Assembly: GCA_029204225.1 (NCBI GenBank)
Contig: CM055092.1
Coordinates: 61,770,779-61,834,778, forward strand
Direction: 5' to 3'
DNA: 64,000 bases
Source: Diphasiastrum complanatum
Lineage: Eukaryota; Streptophyta; Lycopodiopsida; Lycopodiales; Lycopodiaceae
Position 1 is the stretch's first letter; every line of letters begins with the position of its first letter. The translations under genes and the position numbers were made by a program. Below the pieces are notes generated by a model. It saw only the letters and a program-made list of their open reading frames with translations, did no database searches and had not been told where the DNA came from. This document shows, piece after piece, positions 23,439 through 35,089 of the stretch.

Positions 23439-24262
23439 CTAGCCATTTTGGAAGCAAGCTTCTAGAAGGGTCTCTTTTCACCAAAGTTGGAACTCAAGCC
23501 CTTGTTATCAAGATTTCAAGGAACACTCTAGTCCAACTTTTCTACGATGGGAGAATCTCATGTAAATATTGAGACTCACTTTTCTCGTATTTGGTTATGC
23601 ATCATGGTGGCCACTTCAATACACTTGATTAATACACGCAGATGGAGGAACCTAGATGTTTTGGATAATATAGCTTTCTAGACAAAATGGGAGCTTAAGT
23701 CCGACAATAGAGGGAACAAAGAATGGCTTAAAATGGACAAATTCTTTCAAGAGAACACTATTATACTACGCTAGTCAAAATATATTGAAACTTGACTTTG
23801 GTGGCTTCAAAGAAGAGATTGTTATTCATAGACATCAAAGATCAACATTTGATGCCCTCACATATGTTATTTTTAGTCAATGACTACACGGGAACAATGT
23901 CTTTTTTCCATTTACGTATTAGTCGAAAATAGAGAAATTTTCAATTTTTTTATAGTTGCCATTACCCCGATCATTGATGACAACTTCTAATGATTGTTGA
24001 CATATGCAAAGAGTAATTCACATGTTTGTGTATACTCCTAACCAATCAAGACTTATTTGTTATCTAGGTCATTTGAAAGATATTGACAAAACAAAACCTC
24101 AATTAATATATGTCGTATCGACAAAAAAAATAATCTCAAACAAGGTTAATGAGGCTTAATCATGACATCAATCAAGGTCACAATGTCCATCAAGACTCCC
24201 TTAATTCAAACTAGATAATCAATGACTGAATGGATCATAATAGGTCAATTCAACTCAACCGA
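23439..24262. other. Intergenic, no gene seen
   Basis: AT-rich sequence without a supported reading frame or repeat, ending where the copia fragment begins. Confidence 0.5.
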
Positions 24263-25400
24263 TGGAGTCACTTCTTGAGATGAATGATGTTTTGGATATT
24301 GTTGTAGGTTTGGAGGAGAGACCAGCAACACAACAAGATCAAATGAGGTATGACAAGCAAGAAGGCTCTACACATGATAAAGATGAATGTTACCAATGAA
24401 CTTTTCAAGGAAGTTGACAAGTGCACATCATCTTTGGAAACTTGGAATTCATTGAAGATGCTTTATGAATCCAATCCAAGTCTACTTCTAGAGTTTTGAC
24501 TCTAAGAAGGCAAATCTTTTCTTGTTTGCAAAAGAATTAAGAAAATCCAAGTACTTTTGTTTTGAGAATTAAAGGATTGAATGATGAGTTGGCTTGCATT
24601 GATGAAAGCATTAAGGAAGGAGAGATTATTCAAGTAATTCTTAATGGCTTGTTGGATGCTCATGCTAACATTGTTCAAAGTATTGCTATTCAAAATACTT
24701 TGCCAAGTTTGATGGATCTTCAAGAGATCTTGATCAATGAGGAATATAGGCTTCAAGCAAGAGGTGGATCTACATCGACACTTCAAGAGGATGCTATGTT
24801 CACAAAGGAAAAATTCAAGGGCAAAACCAAAAGTAAGTGGTCTAAAGGGCAAGATCAAGTGGATGCTTCTTCAAGTGTCGAAAAGAAGGATAGATCAAAG
24901 CTCAAGTGCTTCTATTGTGGCATCAAAGTACACTTTGCAAGTGAGTGCTACAAGAAGAAGAGAGATCAAGGAGACAAGCAAGGTAATCTTACTCTTGATG
25001 AGGATGGTTTGGATGTGCAAGATGCAAATGATGATGCTTTTGTGATGTCTTCATGTATGCTTGCTAATGATGGAGATCTAGATCCTTGGTGGATTGATAG
25101 TGGAGCAAGTTCACACATGACCTTGATTGGTCTTCCAAGTTTCTTAACTGATATCAAGCATGCAGTTTGTGAGTCTTGTGCTTTGTCTAAGTCACATAGA
25201 CTACATTATACTAGATCTATTTCTAGATCTACAAAGCCTTTTTAGCTTGTACATTCGGATATTCATGGATTTACTACAATTAGCAATAGTGGAGCTAAGA
25301 TGTATGTAACAGTCATTGATTTTTGTTTTAGTAGATTTTGTTGGATCTATCTACTAAAGAGCAAGGATGAAGTGTATGATGTCTTTATCAAATTCAAGAT
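24263..25400 (+). pseudogene. Copia fragment 5 (gag, protease scrap, integrase start)
   Basis: Homology to element 3 begins at ATGGAGTCACTTCTTGAG (24263) and runs through gag. The zinc knuckle CFYCGIKVHFASEC has Val where element 3 has Gly. It reaches the protease motif WWIDSGASSHMT, then jumps directly to LIGLPSFLTDIKH of the pre-integrase zinc region, so most of protease is deleted. After a stop (KPF then TAG at 25243) the integrase start VHSDIHGF and SRFCWIYLLKSKDEV is readable. Homology ends near 25400. Frameshifts also occur in early gag. It is a doubly truncated copy of the element 3 family. Confidence 0.85.
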
Positions 25401-26494
25401 CAAATCTAAAAGCTGAAGAAATTCCATTTCAATATCTTGTAGAAAATAATGCCTCTTGGTACAAATATTCTTAAAATTTTCAAATATTCTAAAATACCAC
25501 AATTCAGTCATCCAAAATCTTTAGGAGATCCATCAAGCCTCAGACAATTATAACTCAAACTAGAGTACTACAGCTACTCTAAAGAGTTAACAGCCCCATT
25601 TCTAGCGTCACATGCAAGAAATCAGCAATTATTCGTATCTTAATAGATTTATCTATCTCCTATAAATCTAGAGATATAGACTGAACTTTGCACATAAGTA
25701 CTTATAGATACAATCTGTAAGGTAAGCAAATTCCTCATAAGTAAGCAATTACTTAATGAAAATGCTTGTGAGATCCACACAATCTCAAGTATGTGCTGGA
25801 GTAAAAAAATTTAGAGTTCAACCAACAAATGTAAATCCTTAACTCACCCAATTGATCAAGAATTACTCATTATCTTAAGAATCCTCACATTTTCTTGTAA
25901 TCTTCAAATGACCTTTAAGTATCAAATCATGATCCATCAAATAAACATTTAGAATCTTATTATTCGTCAATCATGATTTACAGGATCCCAAAGCCATACT
26001 CTTCTGAAGTGAATAGTTTCACATCACAAGTTTTTCAACCATCATATTGCTTCTAAAGAGTGGTTGTGGTTTCAACCTAGAAACATGCTTTGAATCTTTT
26101 TTCCAAAACTCATTTTTAACCTTATTCATCTCTGGACAGCTGTTAATGGTGTTAGTATGCTAAGGACTTCTTTTGAAGCTATATCCATTATGTGGGTTAA
26201 CCTGCAACTGACAAAAACAAGTAACTACTATTACAGATGATGGGTTGAATGCTTGCACGTGATAGTCTCTGATACTAGTGTAAAGAACACTAGGGAAAAC
26301 CCCTAAGATGAGGATAGGAAAACACAATAGAGACTATGGAGCAAAACCATCCAACCAATATCCCACATGTTAAGGAAGTGTCTGGTAGAAACAACGATTG
26401 TGGGAATACTGTTGATTGTGCATTTGCTAGAAAGACGTCTTGATAGAAACAAGACTGATAATCCACAGTAGAAATGCAGACTACTAAAATGCCT
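25401..26494. other. Unassigned, possibly interior of a minus-strand LTR element
   Basis: No coding motif was seen on either strand. It lies downstream of the minus-strand PBS at 26495, so it may be leader sequence. A second PBS-like word, AGTATCAGAGAC, occurs on the minus strand near 26266-26277. Confidence 0.35.
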
Positions 26495-26506
26495 GTTCTA
26501 ATACCA
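26495..26506 (-). other. Primer binding site-like sequence, minus strand
   Basis: TGGTATTAGAAC on the minus strand is a diverged form of the TGGTATCAGAGC tRNA-Met primer site. It directly follows an LTR-type CA end (CACGACA). Confidence 0.5.
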
Positions 26507-26829
26507 TGTCGTGAAACGTGGGGATGACCAGCAGCGAAAGCTCGAAGCTTTGAGCATAGGCATGTAGGAACAGAAACGCAACAGTTAGCAGCAGAAATAT
26601 TCAAGAAGAATGATTCATATAAATTGATCAAATGTAGCTAGTATATATGTTTAGAAGTGTCAAGAGACAAATATCTTATAAGCCTTAACTGCCATTTACT
26701 CCAGTTTTGTATATGTACAAAGTTAGTGACCGCCCTTAGGATATTTGTTTGTTTAGCTGTTTTAGGGTTGATGATAAGTTGGCGACGTCGGTTTGCCAAT
26801 GTAGCAAAAACCCAAAATCCGTTGTTTTT
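26507..26829 (-). repeat. Candidate 5' LTR (minus strand), inserted in a gypsy RT
   Basis: On the minus strand the segment starts TGAAAAACAACG, ends CACGACA and is followed by a PBS-like site, giving 323 bp with TG...CA ends. A possible TATA-type motif is TTATAAGATAT. Gypsy reverse transcriptase homology starts abruptly at 26830, which fits insertion of this element into the gypsy gene. No second LTR was located. Confidence 0.45.
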
Positions 26830-27720
26830 CAGGTTAACGAATGCTTCAACAAAATTCCAGCAAATGAGGAACGATTTATTTTGTCCATATTTGGGGATGT
26901 TTGTGGTAGTATTCCTAGATGGTATTCTCATCTACAATAAACCTTCAAGAAACACATAGAGCACTTGAGAATAGTCTTGATGAAACTCTGACAAGAGTTA
27001 TTCTACGCTCAAGAGTCCAAGTGTGAATTCTTTAAGCAAGACTTGCTTTATCTCGGTAATAAGATCACAGTTAATGGGATCAAGATTGATGAGGATAAAA
27101 TCAAGATTGTGATTGAGTGGCCAATTCCGGGAACTGTGAAGCAAGTTAAATCATTTTTAGGATTTACCATTTTCTTCAGAAGGTTTATTGAGGATTAAGC
27201 TAAGGTAGTAGCTCCGCTTAATAATCTGACGAAAGCGATTGTTAATTAAAAGAAAAGGAGGAATCAACCTAGTCTGCCTATTGTTTGGAATGAGAAATTG
27301 AATCACTGTTTTGAGAAACTTAAAACAGTGGTTGTTCAGCTCCCGTGTTACAAATTGAACCCTTATGTCATGAGAACTGACGCAAGTGAGATTGCAATTG
27401 GAGCGGTTCTATTACAAATGGATAGGTCACTGGCGCTTTAAAACAAAAAATTCACTGATTCTCAGTTGTGTTATTCCACGTAGGAAAAAGAATTGTTTGC
27501 AATAATCCATGCAGTTAAAACCTGGAGATACTACTTGTATGGTAGTAAGTTTATAGTGTATACAGATCACTAGCCTCTTAGGAATTTTTGAAATCAACAT
27601 GATTTTTGGGGGAGGAAAGCTAATGCGATGAATTGATGCAAGAATTTGATCATGAAATTCGTTACATAAGAAGTAGCTCTAATCAAGTTGTAGATGCTCT
27701 TAGTCGGATCGGTGAACTGA
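26830..27720 (+). pseudogene. Gypsy reverse transcriptase-RNase H, multiple stops
   Basis: The frame opens LTNASTKFQQMRNDLFCPYL and then FVVVFLDGILIYNK, where the catalytic FLDD of gypsy RT has become FLDG. After a frameshift come VNGIKIDEDKIKIVIEWP and SFLGFTIFFRRFIED, then a stop. RNase H follows with RTDASEIAIGAVL, EKELFAIIHAVKTWRYYL and YTDH, each region separated by stops. It ends with SNQVVDALSRIGEL. RT and RNase H would copy the RNA into DNA. The changed catalytic Asp and the stops show loss of function. Confidence 0.85.
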
Positions 27721-27890
27721 ACGAGTTGTCATTCACCCAAATTTCCACGGATCTATATCTTTCACTGAGAGAAAAATATGAATCAGACTCCCATTTTAGT
27801 CATATTTGGAACATTGTTCAGACCAAAAGAAATGTGGACAGTGTTGAGTCGAGTTCTAGGGAACTCAACTAACAAAGAAAGATAAGAAGA

Positions 27891-29117
27891 TTGTGGAATA
27901 GTTTACCATTTGAGGGATTGCTATTTCGGAATGGGAAAGTTTGTGTACCTAGGGATGAGGAACTCAAATGCAAGATTTTGTTTGAATGTCATGACATACC
28001 ATGTGCAGGACATCTCGGTATACACAGGACTCTGGACTTGGTTAAAAGGGAGTTTTATTGGCCAAAGCTCTAACCATGTGTTGAGTCATATGTGATTAAA
28101 TGCAAGCCCTGTCAACTAGCAAAGGCTAAACACCATAAGGTTGGTGGTTTTGTTGCATCTGTAAGATATCCCTGATAAGAGATGAGAAAGCATATCTATG
28201 AATTTTGTAGTTGTACTTTCTAAGACTCAACGACAAAATGATTCTATTTGGGTTGTAGTGGATCAGTTAACTAAGTTCACTGCTTTCATACCTATTAAGT
28301 CAATAGTATAAAGACTTTTGATTTACACCAGATCTTTGTTGAAAGATTATTTTGGTTGTATGGTCTGCCAAGTGACATTGTTAGTGTTAGTGATAGAGAT
28401 CCTAAGTTCACAGGTCACTTTTGGTTAGTAGTATTCCATAAACTGGAGACTTCCCTGACGTTAAGTTCTTCTGATCATCCTAAATTAGATGGCCAGACAG
28501 AAAGGACTAATCAAAATATGGAAGATATTTTGAGGACATATGTTAGTCATAGGCAATCTCATTGGGAAGATTATCTCCCACTGATTGAGTTTTCATATAA
28601 TAGTAGAAAACATTCTGCTACAACTTACAATCCTTTTATGGTTTTGTATGATTTTCAACCTAGATCTCCAGTAAATGTTGAGACGAAGTATGTTAAGATC
28701 CAGAAGGTTGCTGATTTCCTGGATATGCAAGAGATGTTGCAAGTGGCTAAGGATAGTATCTGTAGTGCTCAAGTTAGAGCTAAACACTATACCAATATTA
28801 AGATATCTCTAAGAGATTCTAAATTTGATGATTGGGTAAATCTTAGAATTCCAAAAGATTCTAAGATGTTATGTATAGGGAAGCATTACAAACTGTCTAC
28901 CCATTTTTGTGGACCCTTTAGGATTGTACATAGAATTGGTTCTTTGGCATATGAACTCGATCTTCAAGGAAAATTGTCTGCACACCCAGTATTTCATGTA
29001 AGTCGTTTGAAACTAAGCTTACGTGAAGGTGATACAGTTGGATCGGATGAGGATTTATCCCATTTGGAAGATTTATCGCTTAGTGATTTTCATCAGTCAA
29101 CAACGATATCTCACTAA
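27891..29117 (+). pseudogene. Gypsy integrase
   Basis: The zinc-binding segment shows ECHDIPCAGHLGIHRTLDLV with the HHCC pattern completed at KCKPCQLAK beyond a stop at about 28071. A decayed stretch with the first catalytic region (WVVVDQLTKFTAF) follows. The 253-codon frame at 28356-29117 then gives VSDRDPKFTGHFW and HPKLDGQTERTNQ, which hold the second Asp and the Glu of the D,D-E triad. It also contains HWEDYLPLIEFSYN and GPFRIVHRIGSLAYELDL, then HPVFHVSRLK near the C-terminus. It would insert the cDNA. Frameshifts separate the parts. Confidence 0.88.
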
Positions 29118-29543
29118 TGTGAGAAAAAATTCGAAATAACCAATTGCAAATTGAGCTACTTCCCACTCGACCCTGGTCTGAAGTTTTCAAAGGAGCAATG
29201 TCCACAAATCGAACCACGAATCATCCGAATTCACATATTTGTCTTTGACCAAAAAAGTGCCTTCGTCCATTTCAACTTCAAGAGATGTTGTAATTGTATT
29301 TGCTTGTTGATCAGGTGCTTGGCTGCATTCTTCGCTTTGAGAATTCAGCAATCCTGGATCTCATGGTTATTGCACTTGCAATACCTGCAAAACATCTTTT
29401 TCTTCGACGAATGTGGATTTGATGATTGTTCTTGACTTTGAGTCTGTTTCTGATTCAATGTGACTACTTGGAGGCTTTCTGCTTCTGTCGTTTCGAGCCC
29501 TTGTTGACATACAAAGAAAGTGCTCTAAACCAGAGATAAACAA
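29118..29543. other. Unassigned sequence between integrase and chromodomain
   Basis: About 425 bp separates the integrase C-terminus from the chromodomain, where chromoviruses normally have a short link. No family was recognised, and it may be an insertion. Confidence 0.4.
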
Positions 29544-29625
29544 TTGAGAAATCCTATCTCTGAGTGCTTAATTCGATGGAAAGGTCATACTGAGGATGAT
29601 GATTCATGGGAGAGAGTGCTTTTTG
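29544..29625 (+). pseudogene. Chromodomain fragment of the gypsy element
   Basis: The frame reads ECLIRWKGHTEDDDSWERV, matching the xxLVKWKGxxxxxxTWE core of chromodomains. In chromoviruses this domain at the integrase end guides insertion to modified histones. Only the central half is present. Confidence 0.72.
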
Positions 29626-31465
29626 ATTTGTGTGAATTTCTTATTTCTTTGTCAAAACTTATTCTTGTGTTTATAGCACAATCTGAAGTTGTTATTGATG
29701 CTTTCACGGGCGGAGTGCTAGGACAAGCCTCGATAACTAAGCGAAGGCATGTTATATCTTTGGTTGATTCACCCACTCACATTGTGTTTTTAAGATCTTT
29801 TTAGAACTAAGCGAGGAACCATAGCCGAGTGGTTCAAAGATGGTGTGTGAGTATGTTGTCCATGGGGACATCTCCTGCTAATATGATCCCAAATTTGAAA
29901 AAACTTATTGTCTTTGGTTCCTCAACCAAAACAATGGACTCTGACAATGAAGAAGATGTGCATGTTGATATAGATATGTAGGAGAACTTAGTCAATAATG
30001 AAGAAGCTTCCATTATTCCAAAAAGATTATGTGTATCAAATGAAATTTAACTAGTTGAGCTAGTTGTCAAAAAAAATCAAGGACTTGACATCAGTGAGGG
30101 TGATCCACTTTCTACAAGAGAGAACCACTTGATAAAGATAGAGAACATCCAAATTTTAATAAAGGTATATAGAGATTATTGAGAAGTAATATTAATGTGT
30201 GGAATTGTAGCTATAAAAAAAAGTTTGTGCTTGAAAGTTGAATTTATTTATTTATTGCTTAGTTGTATTCACTCTGGTCTATCTGTATTAATATACGTGT
30301 TGCACTACTATTATAAGTTTATTCTTGACGTGTATTGATGTTAATATTGTGCTAATAATGTCTCTTATATGTAGAGTTGCAATTAAAATGAGTTTGGATT
30401 ACATAATATTTTGAAGTTTAATAAATAGAATTCATTGTGCATTACTTTATTAGGATTGTGATTGGAGTTGAGTTTTGTTCTTGTTGGTGTGGCCTAATGT
30501 TTTTTTATTCAATATCATGAAAATGTGACAAGAATAAAAAAAAAGATAACAACATCATGGAGGTGGAAGTTTCTGAAATGGAAAAAAAACATTGGAAGTC
30601 CAAAATTTGTGGGAAATGAGGATGTCTCTTTGAATAAAACAAATGTAATTATTTAGTTATTTTCTCTGCACCTTGAATCTATAGATTGCAGAACGTTGTT
30701 GTATTGTTATTTGTTATTTTGAATAAAAAAATCTATTTGTTTGATAAGAAATATTTGTAAGGTACATATCAATCATCAATAGTGGTATTTTTGTTGGTTC
30801 TATACCTTGAAAAATGAATTTACTTTGTGATTTATTCCATTAGTGTCTAAATATGAAAATACATTTTCGCAACACTTAGTTTAAATAAAGATGAATAGAA
30901 TTTAATCTTCTTTCAATGCCACCAAAAAACCAAGACTCGATGATGTGTTACAGGATTTGCAGCATAGAACAAATTAAATCGTTCAATTTTTATGTGAGGA
31001 GTTTCATTCTGAACAAGTGGAACTCCTCATTGGTCTCGCAGATTGGAAGAGGCAAATGACAAGAGGAGAGTCAATTGCTTTTGCTATTGAGCTTGGTTTG
31101 ATGGATTCTTATATTAATTGTATGTTATGTGGAGGTTGATTTTCTTACATTTAATCTTCTAAAAAGATAAAATTCAGTGCAAAGTGTTGAGATAAGAACG
31201 TGATTCCAAAGATTCGATGTTTTTTGAAAGAGGACATTTTTAATGTTTCGCAATATTTTAGGCCTTTGTTTCATAGTTTAATTTCATATGTTTTTATAAA
31301 CAAGATTAATTCTTTTTTATTTTCTTACATGACTCAATACAAAGATGACAACAAATGCCAACATAGTGGGCAAGCGATGAGGCTTCATTCAAAGCATAAA
31401 TGTGCCATGTTAAAACCTCAAAATAAATTGGAATTGAAAAAATTAGGGACTTCAATCCATCAACA
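29626..31465. other. AT-rich intergenic DNA, no supported gene
   Basis: Short frames only. Near 30916 a plus-strand stretch reads like coding sequence (ATGCCACCAAAAAACCAAGA) but soon meets stops. Confidence 0.45.
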
Positions 31466-31645
31466 ATGGGGTTGCAGCATCTCTTAATACCTATTGAAAA
31501 GCAATTTGAAATTGAGGGACATATATATGAGGTGAAAAATTCAACAATTCAAAATGCAGGTTATGGGTTGTACCTTCACTCTAGGATAAAACCTGATACA
31601 AATACAAGACTTGGAGTGAGTTGTGTACATACTTACAAAGAATGA
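31466..31645 (+). CDS. Small ORF resembling the start of a SET domain
   Basis: The 59-residue frame contains EVKNSTIQNAGYGLYLHSRI followed by KPDTNTRLG. This resembles the first strands of SET methyltransferase domains, where a pattern like S.I..AG.GL....I..GT.LG is common. The rest of a SET domain (NHxC and the GEELTxDY region) is not found downstream. It may be a captured fragment or a chance match. Confidence 0.3.
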   Translation: MGLQHLLIPIEKQFEIEGHIYEVKNSTIQNAGYGLYLHSRIKPDTNTRLGVSCVHTYKE

Positions 31646-31873
31646 AGATGTATTCAATCTATGAAGATCCAAAAGTGGACCCAATATATGACAATAAAAG
31701 AGAGTATACATGTTTTGAATTCATTGCCGAGTACTTTATGTGATCTATTTAGTTATCTATTTTTCTCACAACAACATAAGCAGAAACTTTGTTTTTGCGC
31801 TTTCTATCATGTCATTGCACATTTTGCATCATCATAAAAATAAATAAAACAACACAATTATAAAATTTATATT

Positions 31874-32046
<173 letters not shown>

Positions 32047-32246
32047 CCTCAAGATCCTTCTTACAAGACAAACACAATGGAGGAACCACCCAACCAAGTA
32101 GAAGTAACCAATCAACTCTAGAAGCTTCACCCCCAGACCAAGGAATAGGAAGCATGAAAGTAGAGTGAGAGCCTGGTAATGAATCAACCACAAATGTGAG
32201 TAGTAGGGCAAGTTTGGCCTCCTTATATATAGCTTAGAACCACCTG

Positions 32247-32513
32247 TGCACATGGTCATGCAAGGTTCTAACTCCGCTATACATAGATTCATCTAGAATA
32301 GAGTCTCTATGCATGGATCATCTATTCATAGAATTGTTATTGATAATTCTACACATGCATACACTATCCAAAGACTTGTACTAACTCCATTTAGTGTGTT
32401 ATGGGCCTCACAAGGATATTAGTTACTTTCAAGTCACGTCCAGTATGACATGGCATAACTAACAACTTGTTTCACTGGAGGTGTATCCAAGACTAGGAGT
32501 ATACTGAATCCTA
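32247..32513 (+). repeat. Dispersed repeat R, copy 1
   Basis: Starts TGCACATGGTCATGCAAGGT and ends near GGAGTATACTGAATCCTA. Copy 2 at 48603-48873 is in the same orientation at roughly 90 percent identity by eye. No coding content. Both copies are near a long (GA)n tract, on opposite sides. Confidence 0.85.
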
Positions 32514-32699
32514 TTCTAAAACAATATGATAAGGACAAACCAAAAACTGACATACAAAGAATGTGCACATATGGGCCTTCATATGTGTCCCTTCATATAG
32601 AGTTAGTAGACCCACTTTTTATCTAATTTTGTCATTTTGTTTTAAGGGCTTTCTCTATCAAGTTACAACTATGAATTTAGAGAAGAGTATATGTATGAA

Positions 32700-33010
32700 T
32701 TGCTTGTGCAATCCACACATATATGTCTTAACCATAACACATGGGTATTTGAAATAGAGAAGGCCTTTAAAACACAAGGTAAAACTGGACACAAAGTGGA
32801 GTTATTCTTGAAAAGCATAGTCCCACTATGTCTTGTAGAGCATATGTCATCACATGCATCCTAACACGTGTGATGAGCTATGTAATCCACACATATATGT
32901 CTTCATGATAAACACATAAAGCACAATGTGAAGTTGGACACTATTTGGGTCTCTTCTTGACAAGATAGATAGCAACACACATTTGATAGAGCATATAGAT
33001 TCTATTGATT
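32700..33010 (+). repeat. Diverged tandem duplication, about 174 bp
   Basis: AATCCACACATATATGTCTT occurs at about 32710 and again at 32884, and the following sequence is similar through TAGAGCATAT. Short frames across it have no support. Confidence 0.6.
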
Positions 33011-33079
33011 CAACATTTGTATGTATCTCCAATATCTACTTTCTATTGATTCTAGGCCCTCCTATAGATGCTACTCAAT

Positions 33080-33510
33080 TTGAAATCTCGTTCCCTCCAC
33101 TTTGAGACCATTAAAGACTAGAGACTAGTGAATAGCAACTAAACATTAAAAACTAATTAAAAACTAGAGATTTGCGAGCAAGAGAAAGGCTAGAGAATAG
33201 AGACTAGGGAATTAGACTAGAGATTAGAGATCTATTTGAAATGTGTTTCCCTCCACGTCGAGACATTGGGAATTTTGAGACTAGAAACTAAAGAGACTAT
33301 TGATCAAAGATTGGAAATTAGAGTTTAGTGATTAGAGATGAAAGATTAGAAATTGTAAAGTTAGCAATCAGAGATTAGTGAGCACGCTGCTATGACAAGC
33401 CACAAGAGATCATAGAGAATAGCTATTAAAGATTGGAGATTTGAGTCTAGTGATTGGAGATCAGAGATTAGAGAATGTAGTATAGAGATTAGAGAACACG
33501 CAAGAGTGGA
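33080..33510 (+). repeat. GATTAGAGA-type minisatellite
   Basis: Degenerate 9-11-base units such as GATTAGAGA, GACTAGAGA and GATTGGAGA fill most of the block. A longer repeat is superimposed: TTTGAAAT...CCCTCCAC..GAGAC occurs near 33080 and again near 33236. Confidence 0.75.
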
Positions 33511-34104
33511 CACACACAAAAGAAGCGATAAAATCTGACAGTCACAAGAGAAGCGACAAGTTAGTAGAAGTGTAGGGAATTTTTGTGGTACAGGGAAAGA
33601 AGAACTGTATTCATTTGCTGGAAGAAAACAAGTTGTGTAGAAAGATTTATAATGTGAGAATCTGACAGATGCTTGCATGAAAGAACATCAAAACTTTCAA
33701 GAAAATTCTATGATATAGGAAGCAAGCTTTTTAGAATACACTGCGAACTTATGATTCTTCTAGCAAGAACTATTGCAAGCAAAGAACATACCCGATAGCA
33801 GAAGCGATTGTGGTAGTGGCAGTCTTAGATCAAGAAGAAGGAATCAAGCAGTTCAAACATTCAGATTTGTACAAGGTCCCAAGAAGCACCATGGCAGGCA
33901 AGATCAAAGTAAGCATTCTCAATAAACTTATTGGGGAACCATATTCCTTTTGAACAAAGCAACCACATATCAAATGTGTTACCAATAAATACCACATGTA
34001 GCGTTGAGTATTGTTATCCTTGGAAATCGATCGGTATTTTGAAAGCTAAAAAAGTCTAGAAACATATCAGAGTTGCACTTATTGTTTATAATCTGATTGT
34101 TAAT

Positions 34105-34220
34105 CGCTATTCATATATATATAGAGAGAGAGGGAGGGAGCGCACGAAAGAGAGAGAGAGAAAGAGGGGGGTTTCACCCCAATGTTCTGAGAACCCCCCC
34201 CCCCCCCCCCCCCCCCGGCG
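34105..34220. repeat. GA-rich tract followed by a 23-base poly-C run
   Basis: AT, then GAGAGAGAGGGAGGGAG-like sequence, then GGGGGGTTTCACCCC, then an uninterrupted C run at 34194-34216. The GA/GC composition resembles the hairpins at 8.3-9.1 kb. Confidence 0.75.
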
Positions 34221-34379
34221 CCGTTTATACAGATGAAGTGGATTTTTATAGCAAGCCAATATTATTTACTCTTACACAAGTTAGAAATGATCTTATTTAC
34301 AGAGCTCCAACAAATATAATATTACTAAGAAATACACGGAATAAAATCATTTTTCAAGACAAGTAAAATGTGTTGAAAA

Positions 34380-35085
34380 GGTTTAGGGATCAAGGCATGG
34401 AACAATGGTTGCGACATGTGCTCATGCACTACAAAAGTCCTAACGACATGGGTATTCCAAGTGGTGGAAATGTGAGGTGTGCTAAAACACATCTTATCTT
34501 GAAAGAAAGGGGATGGAAAGATGATAGTAATCTTTGATAATATATGTATCTGAGACCTTAACATATGTGTATTTTTTGATGAGAGGTATTTCAACACATA
34601 TCTCATCATTAAAGACATGTCAGAAAATGCCTCCAACTCGAGGAGTGCTTGATTTAGATGCACAATTCTATCAATGCATGAGAATTAAAGATGAGATTAT
34701 TTTGTGACGACATGTCATGTTCCTAAAGCCTCAAGACATGGGTATTCAAAAATGTTGCACTTGGAAATGAGAGTTGTTCTAGCACATATCTAATGATTAA
34801 GGACATGTAAGAAAATGCCTCTAACTCAAGCATTGTTCGACTTAATAGATGTATGTTCTTTAGTAGATATCTCATTCTAAAACAATGAAAGAAAGGCAAG
34901 AAAACGTGTCTAACTCGAATACTGTTTGAGTTGGTGCACAGTTCTTCAAATCTATCTAGTTGAGAAGATGTTATGAATTTTTGATGTTATATATGGGTAA
35001 GCCCTTAAGAGAGAATATTTTTTTGAAGAGATTTAGCACATATCATCATGAAAACTAGGTAGGAAACAGCCTCTAGCTCAAGATG
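34380..35085 (+). repeat. Degenerate tandem array upstream of the element 2 LTR
   Basis: A phrase like AGAAAATGCCTCTAACTCAAG recurs near 34622, 34810, 34896 and 35061. It is usually preceded by ACACATATCTCATCATTAAA and GACATG. Related words GACATGGGTATTC occur near 34447 and 34736. Units are unequal in length. It occupies the place where the first half of the element 2 LTR is expected. Confidence 0.6.
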
Positions 35086-35089
35086 AAGT

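Larger units (their letters stand above)
26830..29625 (+). mobile_element. Decayed Ty3/gypsy chromovirus
   Basis: The order reverse transcriptase, RNase H, integrase, chromodomain is that of gypsy elements of the chromovirus type. The 5' LTR, gag, protease and first part of RT are missing. Numerous stops and an insertion before the chromodomain show it is dead. Confidence 0.85.

Noticed and set aside
29815-29870. Leu/Ser tRNA-like start (ATAGCCGAGTGGTTCAAAG)
   Set aside because: Only a D-arm-like word is present. No anticodon arm, B box or acceptor pairing could be built.
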